64,000 nt of DNA, from the NCBI GenBank assembly GCA_028752905.1, contig JAQNBH010000013.1, positions 26,041,239-26,105,238 of the forward strand, in the 5' to 3' direction. The position numbers and the translations under genes were made by a program. Every line of letters begins with the position of its first letter. The stretch's first letter is position 1. The DNA comes from Cladorhizidae sp. MBARI D1340-BT2. Lineage: Eukaryota > Porifera > Demospongiae > Poecilosclerida > Cladorhizidae. This document shows positions 52,735 to 63,800 of the stretch, in pieces. The notes below the pieces were generated by a model. The model was not told where the DNA came from, did no database searches, and was given only the letters and a program-made list of their open reading frames with translations.

Positions 52735-53890
52735 GGACATGAACTTGAGGCTAGTGTACGATGCCTCTGTGAAGACAAGTGTCCATCTATCAATGGCCTT
52801 ATATATGTCCTAACTTTTGGCAGTGCACACCAGATCTCCTCAGATTCAGGCTCCACAAGATTGGCCTCATTGTAGATGTGGAAAAGGTGTCCATTATGTT
52901 CTGAGTTGCACCTGCAGATATAGATGTCCTGAGGTGCTTGTGGATTGTGAATTTGGAGGATTCATTCTCGGGAATTGCTGAGCTACAGTTTACTCAAGTG
53001 GTATCCGGAGCACCAGCCAGCCCATTTTTCCTGACTGCTACTATTCATCATCACATTGAGAAGTTCCCGTTGATTGATCAACCCTTTGTCACATAACCCT
53101 TTGTTGAGAAGTTCACTTGGATCGATCAACCCTTTGTTGAGAAGTTTCTCTGATCCATCTACATGGATGACCTCAGGTTGGGGTCCAATAACATTGAGTG
53201 AGTTTATGAGTTCTAAATCAAGTCAAAGTTGCTTTTGGCAGAGACTGTGTTTAACATTGGTTGAAAGTCAAGCCCTTGGAGTGTAGAAGATGTGATCGGT
53301 GACCAGCTCATCTTCGATGTCAGTGGTGTCTTTCAAGCCATGAAGGAGACACAAGCAGCTAAGAGGAATGCTGTAAGCCTTGCCACAAGGAACTCCATCT
53401 GTCGGGAGTATCGGAAGTGATCTCGCCACTCAATATATGATTCAAAATGCTCTGTCAGCACCTGTACGATACCAAGACAGGTGGTGTGGACCACTCTATG
53501 GAAGGTCACTGAGTGGAAGAGGTTGACCTCTGATCAACAACGAGCCGAGCCTTTCAAGGGAGTTATGGATGTGTCTGTATATGTGTTGTGTGACCAGAGA
53601 AGTCCACTTGGGTGGAGTTCCTGAAGCGCTGCACATCAGGAGAGGGTGCCCAGTGTCTGACAATGCCAGGACCTTCAAGGTTACAAAAAAATATCACTGC
53701 AGTACTGGACAGTGTAGAGGTCAAGCACCATCTCCCTGGTGTCAATGCCAAGTGGACCTTTAATCTGGAGAATATACTTCTTGGTGGGGGCGGGGGGGAG
53801 GGGAAGGGTGGGGGGTTCGAAATAATGATTAGAAGTAAGAAGAAGTGCCTGTAAAAAACTGTATGCGAGGCGTGAGCGCATATGATGAAC
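52735..53890 (+). pseudogene. BEL/Pao pol relic: RT, RNase H junction, integrase
   Basis: RT motifs appear in order: LRFRLHKIGLIVDVEK (about 52840), EDSFSGIAELQFTQVV, ASPFFLTATIHHHIEKF, and SIYMDDL (about 53155) with intact catalytic pair, followed by LLLAETVFNIG. 53338-53400 is KETQAAKRNAVSLATR. The integrase core at 53630-53850 is split across frames (CPVSDNARTFK, FNLENI). AYDELLTSVTVVEMILKDRS at 53878-53935 runs straight into the 28-bp minisatellite. A short tandem TTGATCAACCCTTTGT lies at 53075-53135. Truncated at the 52700 junction with the Gmr1-like relic on the opposite strand. Confidence 0.75.
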
Positions 53891-56103
53891 TGCTGACATC
53901 AGTCACAGTTGTCGAGATGATACTAAAGGATAGAAGCACAAATAGCCAAGACAAGGACATAAAATCTACTAGCCAGGAAAAGGACATAACCTCAACTAGC
54001 CAGGAAAGAACTTCAACTAGCCAGGACAAGGACATAACCACAACTAGCCAGGACAAGGACATAACATCTACTAGCCAGGAAAAGGACATAACCTCAACTA
54101 GCCAGGAAAGAACTTCAACTAGCCAGGACAAGGACATAACCTCAACTAGCCAGGACAAGGACATAACCTGAACTAGTCAGGACAAGGAGAGAACTTCAAC
54201 TAGCCAAGACAAGGATAGAACCTCAACTAAGGACAAGGAGAGAACCTTAACTAGCCAGGAAAAGGAGAGAACCTCAACTAGTCAGGAAAAAGAGAGAACC
54301 TCAACTAGTCAGGACAAGGAGAGAGGTTTAACTAATCTAGACAAGGATAGAACCCCAGCCTAGCTTTCATGCCTTTAGAACAATCTCCAAATTACCTGCC
54401 AAACCTCAATGCCCTCACTCTCAACACACTACTAACCCCCATGAGGGATGCACTGTCATGAACCCAACCTCTGCCAGCACCGAAACTGACCTTCACCCTT
54501 CTAGGATACCACCATGCTGTGTCCCAAGCCAAATATAAGCCAAGATCAGTTGGCGATGAAGAATGCAAGGGTCAGAGTGCAAACAAGGAGTATTGGCATG
54601 GTTTAGTCAAAGCCAACCCTTTACCAACTCCAGTGGTGGGGGACAGAGAGACTGGAGACATCAGCATTGTAAATCTCATCTCTGCAAACTAATTAAACCT
54701 GATGAGGTTATGCCTTCAATATGTAATTAGCTGACCTAACACTCCTGTGATTATTGGAATAAGAAAGGAGAGGTGACGATCAAGGACTCTTGCAAGCAGC
54801 TATATGACCATTAGTGATGTCTGTGCTATGTTCTGCACTATAGTGGTGGCTGTTAATTCCTGCATCCTTGTGGTCAGTGCCCACAGCCTTCTGTGATGTA
54901 AGTCAGTTAGCCAGAGGGAATGTCTTGTTGAGAGCATATATATCTTAGAGGTCTTAACCTGGTGAGGATGAGGTCAGGAGACCTCCCTCCACCACATTCT
55001 GAGGGGGAGGATTTGCAGGCCACTATTTAGGCCCCACCAATATAATCATAAATATAATTGGTAGTTTCCTTCTGGACAAAGGAAGTCTTCAAGTTCCATT
55101 ACCTCTTGTCAGTGGAGGACAATAAAAGCTCGAATCATGCATTATAATTCATCAACTAATTGCCAACAGAAAACTAAAATATATCTATCTTATTAGTCCA
55201 CCAGTTACTAGCATACACAAATCCATCTTGATCTACACACACATCCCAATAGTGTCCACCACCAAACGAGGTGACATAGTCTCCCTCAGTGGTGAACACG
55301 ACTATCTTACATACACCATCATCTGCCACATACACATACTGACCAGCAACACAAACACCACATGGAGATTTCAACCTCTTCACACCACCCTCATCACAGC
55401 CAAAGGAGTGTAGGAATGCACCATCATTACTGAAGACTTGAATACTCCAGTTCCCATGACTACTGACGTAAACGTTTTGATGACTGTCAGAAGATACGCC
55501 CCACAATGTGTTTTTATCTGCACCAACAATCTGTCTCACATATTTCAGTTCTCTGTTGTACACCATGATCCTACCCCCATTGCCACGCTCGGTAACCATG
55601 ACTTCATCTCCAACTACTGCAAAACCGATATGTCCTGGGCCTTCTACTTGCTGGACTCTGTGCACTTGAACCTTGCTGCAGTTCTTGTTCCACTTGAAGA
55701 TTCGATTAGTGCCTTCATCAGAGAAATAGATGTTGTCTTCACTGTCTACAGCAATACCTCGTAAATATTGAATTTGATGTTCCGAGTGATCGATACTTCT
55801 CAATCTTTTACCTTCTCTATCCAACACCTCGATATCTCCAAATTCAGTGACTATAAACTCACCCAGGGAGTTTACAGTTATACCACAAGGCCTTGTTAAA
55901 CCAGCCCACACCTTGACAGGCTTGTCTAGTTGAGTAGGTGGGATGGGAACAAGCACAGGGAAGGGACTGCCTGCTACTTGATGCCCATCAATTGAGACCG
56001 CAAGTTCATGTCTTCCACGGAGAGTGGGTGTGAACTGGATGCGATATTGGTCGGCTCCAACTTCTTCGGTGTAGGATTGGATGCAAGCTCCACTGTGCAG
56101 ACA
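53337..56103. repeat. Segmental duplication I, copy B
   Basis: Counterpart of 25951-28180. It keeps the full TRIM-NHL gene on its right and the upstream BEL RT on its left, so it is the source-like copy. Extra length comes from more minisatellite units and a stretch at 54520-54650 with CAACCCTTTACCAACTCC. Confidence 0.85.
53930..54350. repeat. 28-bp minisatellite, locus 3
   Basis: About 15 units of ACATAACCTCAACTAGCCAG-GACAAGG. The first units continue the BEL integrase reading frame (STNSQDKD then TSTSQEKD repeats) for 80 codons. Confidence 0.9.
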
Positions 56104-57369
56104 CTTCATATAGCAGTCTATTTGAACCGCACATTTGGCTGGCTTGTTGTCACAGAGTTGAGTGGTGCACAAGACCACTTCTGATAACTTCCCAGCCTTA
56201 GCCTTGCTGGACACAGTGTTGATGACAAGTGTGACGGGAAGTCTAGTTATCTTAGCCTGGGTTAGGAGGAGCTGCTCCAGGGCCTCAGCACAGCTCACCT
56301 CCACTGCTACATCAACCTCCTTCATAGGCATAAGCTTTTGCCCCAGCTTGGTGCTGTCTTCAATTATTTTTTGCTGGACCTTACTCTCAATCTCAGCGTG
56401 TGTGCACATGACCTCATTTTTGGAACAGTGCTTCACACACTGCTTGGTGTAGTCCACGATCCTCCTCACCTCTGCAAGGAAAATGGATATATCCTGCTTT
56501 TGTCCTTCAAGCTTCTCCATTTTCTCAAACACTCTCTTTTTGGCCTCCTCTAGTATTTTCTGCTTGTGCCTTTCAATGATAGTGTGCAGCTCCTCGAAGG
56601 ATGTTCCAATCGTTTTGGTTACAGACTCGCCCTGGGCTGCTAGCTCATATTCCGTGATCTGTATCTCTTCAACTGCACAACAGAGATTGGCCGTCACTTT
56701 TCTCAGAGGCTTCAAGCTCTCCATCAGCTCTTTTCTCTTGTTCTCAGCTGTTAAGTTGGTGGAGTCAAAGTGGTGGTCCCTGTGGTCCTTTAGTGTGCCC
56801 TCACAACAAATTAATACATCACAGTCATAGCAGAACATCTTGAGTGACTTTGTTTGAACTTGGCACTTCTTAGCAGGACAATCTTTGGCAAGGATGTCTT
56901 TAGCTCTCTCCTTCTTCACTTCATCCAAAGGGAGAACTTCATGCTCGTCAAAGAAAGATTTCATCCTCAGATGTGCCTCCCCGCATTTTTCACATTTGAT
57001 CTTGTCACATTGTCGGCAAAAATATTCTGATTCGACTGAAGAGGGTGTGCATATGTCACACTTCACCTCCTTCTCACTAAGTGCTCTCCTCTGCTTGTCA
57101 TACAGTTCTTTGAGGCGGTTTATAGAGAAAGCTGTTTTGAGGTTGTCTTCATAGCCCTCAGGCAGGGTGGTTTCATTGAGACACTCTGGGCAAGAGAATG
57201 GCTGGTCTTTGCCTGTCCTGAGGGCTAGCTTGAGGATGCAGTGCTTGCAGTAACAATGAAGGCAAGGGAGAGCCTTGGGCAGAGTGTAGTGTTCCTGGCA
57301 GATAAAACATGTGACCTCCTTCTCTAGCTCCATTAAATACTTCTCTGCCACCTCCATATCTCTATCCAT
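55174..57369 (-). CDS. TRIM-NHL protein (RING, B-boxes, coiled coil, filamin, NHL)
   Basis: One uninterrupted exon of 731 codons from ATG at 57369. RING finger at residues 21-63 has all eight metal ligands (C21, C24, C36, H38, C41, C44, C60, C63). Two B-box-like Cys/His clusters follow at about 104-150 and 165-205, a coiled coil at about 210-340, a filamin-type domain at about 365-470 and an NHL beta-propeller at about 475-731. This is the TRIM2/3/71-like architecture: RING recruits E2 for ubiquitin transfer, and NHL binds protein or RNA partners in the cytoplasm. The exact ortholog cannot be named. Being intronless in an animal genome hints at retroposition or a lineage that expanded without introns. 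Upstream flank 57370-57640 has no clear promoter. Confidence 0.93.
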   Translation of the reverse strand: MDRDMEVAEKYLMELEKEVTCFICQEHYTLPKALPCLHCYCKHCILKLALRTGKDQPFSCPECLNETTLPEGYEDNLKTAFSINRLKELYDKQRRALSEKEVKCDICTPSSVESEYFCRQCDKIKCEKCGEAHLRMKSFFDEHEVLPLDEVKKERAKDILAKDCPAKKCQVQTKSLKMFCYDCDVLICCEGTLKDHRDHHFDSTNLTAENKRKELMESLKPLRKVTANLCCAVEEIQITEYELAAQGESVTKTIGTSFEELHTIIERHKQKILEEAKKRVFEKMEKLEGQKQDISIFLAEVRRIVDYTKQCVKHCSKNEVMCTHAEIESKVQQKIIEDSTKLGQKLMPMKEVDVAVEVSCAEALEQLLLTQAKITRLPVTLVINTVSSKAKAGKLSEVVLCTTQLCDNKPAKCAVQIDCYMKCLHSGACIQSYTEEVGADQYRIQFTPTLRGRHELAVSIDGHQVAGSPFPVLVPIPPTQLDKPVKVWAGLTRPCGITVNSLGEFIVTEFGDIEVLDREGKRLRSIDHSEHQIQYLRGIAVDSEDNIYFSDEGTNRIFKWNKNCSKVQVHRVQQVEGPGHIGFAVVGDEVMVTERGNGGRIMVYNRELKYVRQIVGADKNTLWGVSSDSHQNVYVSSHGNWSIQVFSNDGAFLHSFGCDEGGVKRLKSPCGVCVAGQYVYVADDGVCKIVVFTTEGDYVTSFGGGHYWDVCVDQDGFVYASNWWTNKIDIF

Positions 57370-57639
57370 GGTTGCAATATTTAGAGAGAACTAGTAGTTG
57401 AGAAACACTTTAGATACAGAACTTTAGCAGACACAAGAGCTACAGGAAACAATGAAATTGTGTATGATTTTAATAATATTCATGAGTGATGATCAATGCT
57501 GCACCCACAAATGAGCATGTGTCATCTGCTATTGCACATGTGCAGAGACAAGACTGGGATTGTCACATGTTGGTATTAAGAACTACACCAGTTTAGGCCC
57601 AGCTACTAGCAGAGAGAAGTCCTGATCCATGACACAAAT
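57370..57639. other. 5' flank of the TRIM-NHL gene
   Basis: Probable 5' UTR and promoter region. No TATA box or other site can be assigned. Confidence 0.3.
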
Positions 57640-57880
57640 CAACTTGTTATTGGAGCAGTCATAACCGCTTGTGTGTATCTCTTGTTTCTAGAGCAATCAT
57701 AACTGCTTGTGTGTGCCTCTTGTTACTGGAGCAGTCATAACTGCTTGTGTGTGTCTCTTGTTACTGAGTCATAACTGCTTGTGTGTCTCTCTTGTTTCTA
57801 GAGCAATCATAACTGCTTGTGCATGTCTCTTGTTACCGGAGCAGTCATAACTGCTTGTGTGTGCCTCTTGTTACTGGTGT
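57640..57880. repeat. About 37-bp minisatellite, six units
   Basis: Unit GGAGCAGTCATAACTGCTTG, TGTGTGCCTCTTGTTACT. It lies upstream of the TRIM-NHL gene. Confidence 0.9.
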
Positions 57881-58059
57881 AGCCACCCAATGATCTTGTG
57901 ACCCCCCTTGCATGATAAATATAGCTGCCTGTGAATTTACTACATACTTTTACAGTCAACAAAAATGCTTCCACCTGACAAGCTTGCATCCACACACACA
58001 AATGTGAACTCAATTATATACTGAAAATATTTTTAAGTAAATCAATCACATTGAGTGAA

Positions 58060-58700
58060 GACAATCCTCACACACATATTTAAGAGTAATGTCATTGACA
58101 CAACATGCAGACACCACACTTCTCATAGTCATCCAGAACACACTGCCAGATGCCAAACCATCAGGTTCAGTGCAGTGAAAAATCTCACAGGGAACACCAT
58201 CATCATTATCAATATCCTCTCGGAATCGAGCTGGGAGCTGTGGAATGATGCTTGGAATGACGCTGGGGACCAGCATGGCTACTTGGTCACATTGTTCACT
58301 AATCTGCTCTCTTCACCTGCTCTGTTCTCTTCAATTGGTATTGAAGTTCTGTATCGGAATCACTCTCAACCAAACCATAAACAAGTCAGAGTCTATTAAG
58401 CCTGATACACTTGTGGCATATACTGCATCATCTGGGCCTTCAAAGCGGTACTGACCACCAGGAAATGATTTTGCATAAATAATCATCGGTGGAGAGGGTA
58501 TTTCAGCAGCAGATACACAGCAAAGCAGCATAATATATTAACTTGTCCTTGATCCTATCAGCTATGGTCCTTTGAGGGACATAGAAGCACGAGGCAGCAC
58601 TAGACATTGCCATTTCATTGGCTTTTATAGCATTCATAGCAGCTACCATGTCCACCTCTTTCCACTGCCTGCGGACATTACTCTCAGCCATCCTGCAACA
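58060..58700 (-). pseudogene. pogo-like transposase relic
   Basis: Minus strand 58693-58540 encodes MAESNVRRQWKEVDMVAAMN and VPQRTIADRIKDK, the psq-type helix-turn-helix of pogo/Tigger transposases. 58485-58360 encodes SPPMIIYAKSFPGGQYRFEG then DDAVYATSVSGLIDSDLF, part of the DDE catalytic region. 58210-58060 encodes DDGVPCEIFHCTEPDGLASG and YVCEDC, a decayed PHD-finger-like C-terminus. Large internal deletions remove most catalytic residues. Confidence 0.7.
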
Positions 58701-58819
58701 AAGAAAATACAAATGAGCCAAAAAAATTTTAACCAGACAATAGCACATCAGGCACCAAAAGAATAGAAATGCTAGAACAGGTCTATCCCTCACATAACTT
58801 GACTAACAGTCCTCCTAGC

Positions 58820-59700
58820 TAAGGAAACAGTAAAAAAATATGTGGCTATTGCACATTTCACATACTGAGCCTAGGTGTGCTTGCCTGCCACTTGTTACAA
58901 ACTCTTCCTTGCCATACAATAGGGAACTTTAGTGGAGTGAGACAGGTGAAGTGTGCAGCTTCCACGCTACCACTCTGCAGGATAAAACCTAGCATCAGCA
59001 GACTCATTAGAATTGGTGGCTGGAATGTTATCTGAACAGATCTCAAACCCAGGTAAGGATAACTGGAGGTGGTGCTGGGGCTAGTTGGTATTTGTGGATT
59101 GGTTGGTATCTGATGACGTTTGTTTTGATTAGTTTTGTGAACCAAAATTCTTGGATTCTTGAATATTTATCTTGTATTCAGTATTTATGCTATGTATCTT
59201 ATGCCAATAATATATGATGATTCAATTAAATGAAGAGCTCAATGCCATCTTGCAAGTTTTTATGATGTATATGTTAAGGCACAAACTGCATCTTGAGAAG
59301 CTAGAAGACCCTACTTTCAGAATTATGTCACTTATTGCATAGCTGAGAAGCAGCTGCAAGCATTATGTAGTTTCGCCTAGCCAGACCATTTCCCAATATC
59401 TGTGAGCATTGTTAAAGGGGATGCTATGTGATGTGTTTATTACCGCAGAAGGTAATACCATGGATGGACACTGGGTTCGCTGCATCTCCAGCCAACTATA
59501 TATCGCTACGGAGCCTCTCTAAGGTTCTCTATATATACTGAAGGATGACAAAGAAATCCTGAAAATATCTGGTGGAGTGCAAATTTAGACATAAACTTAG
59601 CATAATATTTTGTGCAACCCTGGCATCATTTTCATAGATGCATACCATGTAACACACATTTACTAATCTTTCTTTGGAGGGAGCATTGCACCCCAGTGCA
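58820..59700 (+). repeat. Dispersed repeat R1 (copy 3)
   Basis: 58825-59095 parallels 12040-12290, and 59350-59550 parallels 12390-12590; 59560-59655 parallels 37205-37290. This copy therefore links all three partial copies into one element of at least about 850 bp. A stretch at 59100-59350 is private to it. No coding frame is shared. Confidence 0.75.
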
Positions 59701-59714
59701 GTGCAATAATGACA

Positions 59715-61285
59715 CTAAATGGTGGAGCAGAAGCGGAAGTCATAAGAGAATGTAACAATGGACTGATTGAAACATAATTAGATCCAGTGACGTTGCCTAC
59801 AACCTTGCTATCAACAAATAGCCTGTTCTTCTCACATTGTGTTCACCACTCATCAACCAGTGCTATGCATTGCAACTAGGTGCACGAAGGGTTCTAAGAT
59901 CCCTTGAACTCACCCCATAAATGGGTCACCACGCAGACCCAGCTGATCTTACACACCATATCTATGCTGAAACTGAAACCCCAACAGTATGTGCACCTGT
60001 GGCTGACATATCCAGAAATATGACTGCACTTCTTGTCCTGTTGATCTACAGAGGCACGCACGCAGAGTGAGATTACCCAAATTGTCATGTAGAAGCTCAA
60101 TGCGGACACAACCAAGTGGATGGCTTTCTGGGCTATGTCTGAGTCCTCTGTACATAGCAACTCTGCCTGAACAATAATGAACCCCAACTATCCAAAAGAA
60201 GGGTAGAACCACAAATCTCCATGAAGAGGAGAGAACCACAACTAACAGGACAAGGACATAACCTCGAAAGGAGAGAATCTGAACTAGCCAGGACAAGGAT
60301 ATAACCTAAACTAGCCTGGACAAGGAGAGAATCCCAACTAGCCAGGACAGGAGAGAACCTGAACTAGCCAGACAAGGATATAACTTCAATTTGCCAGTGC
60401 AAGGATAAAACCTCAACTAGCCAGGAGAAGGATAGAACCTCAACTAGCTAGGATATAAATTCAAACTAGCCAAGACAAAGATATAACCTCAACTAACGAG
60501 GACAAAGATATAACCTCAACTAACGAGGACAAGGATATAACCTCAACTAGCAAAGACAAGGAGAGAACCTCAACTAGACAGGACAAGTACAGAGAACCTC
60601 AAGTGGCAAAGACAAGGATGAAATCTCAACTAACAAGAACAAGGAGAGAACATCAACTAGTCAAGAGAAGGAGACAACCTCAATTACTCAGTACAAGGAT
60701 ATAAATCAACTAGTAAGGATAAGGATGGAGAACCTCAACTAGCCATGTCAAGGATATAATCCCAACTAGCCTGGACAAGGATATAACCTCAACTAGCCAA
60801 GACAGTCGAGAACCTCAACTATCCAGGATGAGCATCTAACCTCAACTAGCCAGGACAAGGATACAACTTCAACTAGCTAGAACAGGATAGAACCTCAACT
60901 ATCCAGGACAAGGACAAAACCTCAACTAATCAGCAAGGATAGAGCATCTTAACTAGCATATAACCTCAACTAGCCACGACAACAATATAACCTAAACTAG
61001 CCAGTACAAGGACAAAACCTCAACTAGCCTGGACAAGGACATAACCTGAACTAGCCAGGACAAGGATAGAACCACAATTGGTGGGCACAAATTTATACTC
61101 CTCATGTAGAAGGACATATGCAATCAAGATGGTTTCTTCATTCCTAGAGGCACACTACTCAGAACCACATATGCAAACAAGATGGTCCTCTTCATTCCTC
61201 AAGGCACACTCCTCATGTAGCACCATATATGCAAACAAGATGGCCTCTTCATTCCTCAAGGAACACTCCTCATGTAGCACCACTG
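59715..61285 (+). repeat. Unclassified repeat family R3, copy 2
   Basis: Same three-part order as at 48780-49690, with the minisatellite block expanded to nearly 900 bp. The third part ends in a 54-bp repeat (CACACTCCTCATGTAGCACC, ATATATGCAAACAAGATGGC) at 61090-61285. Confidence 0.75.
60190..61075. repeat. 28-bp minisatellite, locus 4
   Basis: About 30 diverged units of AACCTCAACTAGCCAGGACA-AGGATAT type; the largest block in the window. Confidence 0.9.
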
Positions 61286-61289
61286 TAAG

Positions 61290-62740
61290 AGAATGTGATT
61301 AACAATGGAGTGAAACATAATAAGGACTACTGACATTGCCTACAGCCTTGCTATCAACAAATAGCCTATTCATCCTTATTTTGACCACTTTGTGTAACAC
61401 TGTCATCCAGTGCTCTGCATTGCAACTACTAGGTGCATGTAGGGTTCTAAGATCCCGTGAACAGACCCCAGAAAAGGGTCACCACGCAGACCCAGCTGAT
61501 CTCACAGACCGTAACTATGCTGAAACTGAAACCCCACCAGTAGGTGCTCGTGTGACTGACATATCCTGAAATATAAACACACCTCCTGTCCTGTTGATCT
61601 AGAGAGGGATGCACACAGTGTGAGATTACCCCAACCGTCATGCAGAAGCTGGTAATGCAACCAAGTGGATGGCATTCTGGGCTACGTCTGAGTCCTCTGT
61701 GCACAGCAACTTTGCCTGAACAATGATGAAACCCAACTATCAAAGAGAAGGGTATATGGAGAGGGGGAGACGAACACAACTATCAGGACAAGGACATAAC
61801 CTCAACTAGCCAGGACAATGATAGAGAACCTCAAGTATCAAGGACAAGGATAAAACCTCAACTAGCAAGGACAAGGAGTGAACCTCAACTAGTCAAGAGA
61901 AGGAGAGAACCTCAACTATTCAGGACAAGGATAAAACTTCAATTAGACAGGACAGGGATATAACCACAACTAGCCAGGACAAAGATATAGCCTCAACTAG
62001 CTTGGACAAGTATAGAACCTCAACTAGCAAGGACAAGGATAGCACTTCAACTAGCTAGGACAAGGAGAGAACCTCAACTAGCAAGGACAAGGATAGAACC
62101 TCAACTAGCTAGGACAAGGAGAGAACCTCAACTAGTCATGAAAAGGATATAACCAGGACAAGGATACAACCTCAACTAGCCAGGACAGGAGAGAACCTCA
62201 ACTAGCCAGGACAAGGATATAACCTCAACAACCAGGACAAGGACATAACCTGAACTAGCCAGGATAAGGATAAAACCTCAACTAGACAGGAGAGCAGAGA
62301 ACTTCAACTTGCCAGGTCAAGGATAGAACCTCAACTAGCCAGGACGGGAGAGAACCTCAACTAGCCAGGACCAGGAGAGAACCTCAACTAACCAGGACAA
62401 GGACATAACCTGAACTAGCCAGGACAAGGCAATTGGTGTGCACAAATTTACACTCCTCATGTAGCAGGATATATGCAAATAAGATTGTCCTCTTCATTCC
62501 TCAAGGCACACTCCTCATGTAGCACCACATATGCAAACAAGATAGTCCTCTTCATTCCTAGACACACTCCTCATGCCTCCACCAGCTTTCACAAATAAAC
62601 TGGACCCACCGCATTGTAGGGGCACTGTCGACAATAGATCACCCATATATTTCTAAAAATATGCTCTGCACTTACCAGTACCCATCTTGTAATGATGGGG
62701 AGCACTACCACTCTTGCTTCTGGTAAGCAACATACTTTTC
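61290..62740 (+). repeat. Unclassified repeat family R3, copy 3
   Basis: Directly follows copy 2 in tandem. Contains part one (61290-61770), minisatellite (61780-62430) and part three (62430-62740), which matches 49535-49770 up to CTTGCTTCTGGTAAG. It abuts the hAT relic. Confidence 0.75.
61780..62430. repeat. 28-bp minisatellite, locus 5
   Basis: About 23 units of the same family as locus 4. Confidence 0.9.
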
Positions 62741-62774
62741 TTACATCTCTCATCAATCTCATTCTTCCTGACAA

Positions 62775-63800
62775 GAACCGTCGTCATTGCTAGTACCATC
62801 ATAGCCCTGCCCCCTACACCCTACAATCTTCAAAGTCCAAGTCAAACTTATTCAGTGCTTCTTTTATTGCAAGAGCCAAAACCTCTCCAGTGATATTTTC
62901 TGTACTTATGAAATCTAAGAATTCTTCTCATATATTACAATTACTATCGACAAATCTTAACACTACTGACACCTGCTCCTTACTGGATTTATCAACGACT
63001 TCATCACTAAGAATAGATTAACTTGTTTAATTTCCTGTATTATACTATCTCTAATATGATCACCTATGCATTCAATGAGTTGATTTTGGGTAGTTTTGCT
63101 AGTATAAGTTGCATTTTTTTATTATCTTTCAAATGCTTGGCTAATGCAACATTTCCGGACCTCACAGAGTATTCAAGAAGTGCTCCTCTGTTGACCTCAG
63201 AATCAGCCGTGCTATCATCGCTGTGACCTCGAATAGCTGCTTGCCACAAAGAAGTATTGCATCAGCCATACATCTTATTATGTACCTACTTGTTGCTATA
63301 TTACTCTCATCTATATGCAGCAAACGATTCTTAATAGAAGACTCTGGACACACGTGGGAAGACTTTAAAGCATCTGCCCAAGCTAAAGCCAGCTGATGGT
63401 ACTGCGTACAGTTGTGACTGACAAACTTTTTAGTTTTCCTAGACCATCAAATCCATTACATACAAAATGACCCAAACCCTTTGTAGCAAAGAGAACACAT
63501 AGCAACCATGTTCTACTTTACTATAAACAAACCAAGGGTTTTCAGCCAAGTATTTATGTTGACAATACCTATTACAGCCATCTAAATAGCTACTTGGAAA
63601 TGGAAATGAACTATCAGGATTAAAATGATGAATACTTGCACTCTGGAGCCAAATCTGTTTGGGGCATTGAGCGCATAAGCAAGCCAATATCGTTACACTT
63701 CACAAAATCAATTGAATTACTTGACGAAGAAGCAGCAGAAAAAGTGGACAAGGAAGTGCAGGGCAGATGAGACGCGGAATGAGAGGGCAGGACAGAAGCG
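62775..63800 (-). pseudogene. hAT transposase relic, ZMYM1-like (N-terminal to mid part)
   Basis: In minus-strand order: FVKCNDIGLLMRSMPQ (about 63710), HKYLAENPWFVYSKVEHGCY (TTF-type zinc-finger region, about 63560-63500), LWQAAIRGHSDDSTADSEVN and RGALLEYSVRSGNVALAKHL (63249-63130), then EVVDKSSKEQVSVVLRFVD, ENITGEVLALAIKEALNKFD and LDFEDCR followed after a shift by QGYDGTSND (about 62790). The last motif carries the first catalytic Asp region of hAT transposases. Numerous stops; the catalytic Glu and dimerisation parts are absent. Different copy from 28385-28620. Confidence 0.7.
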
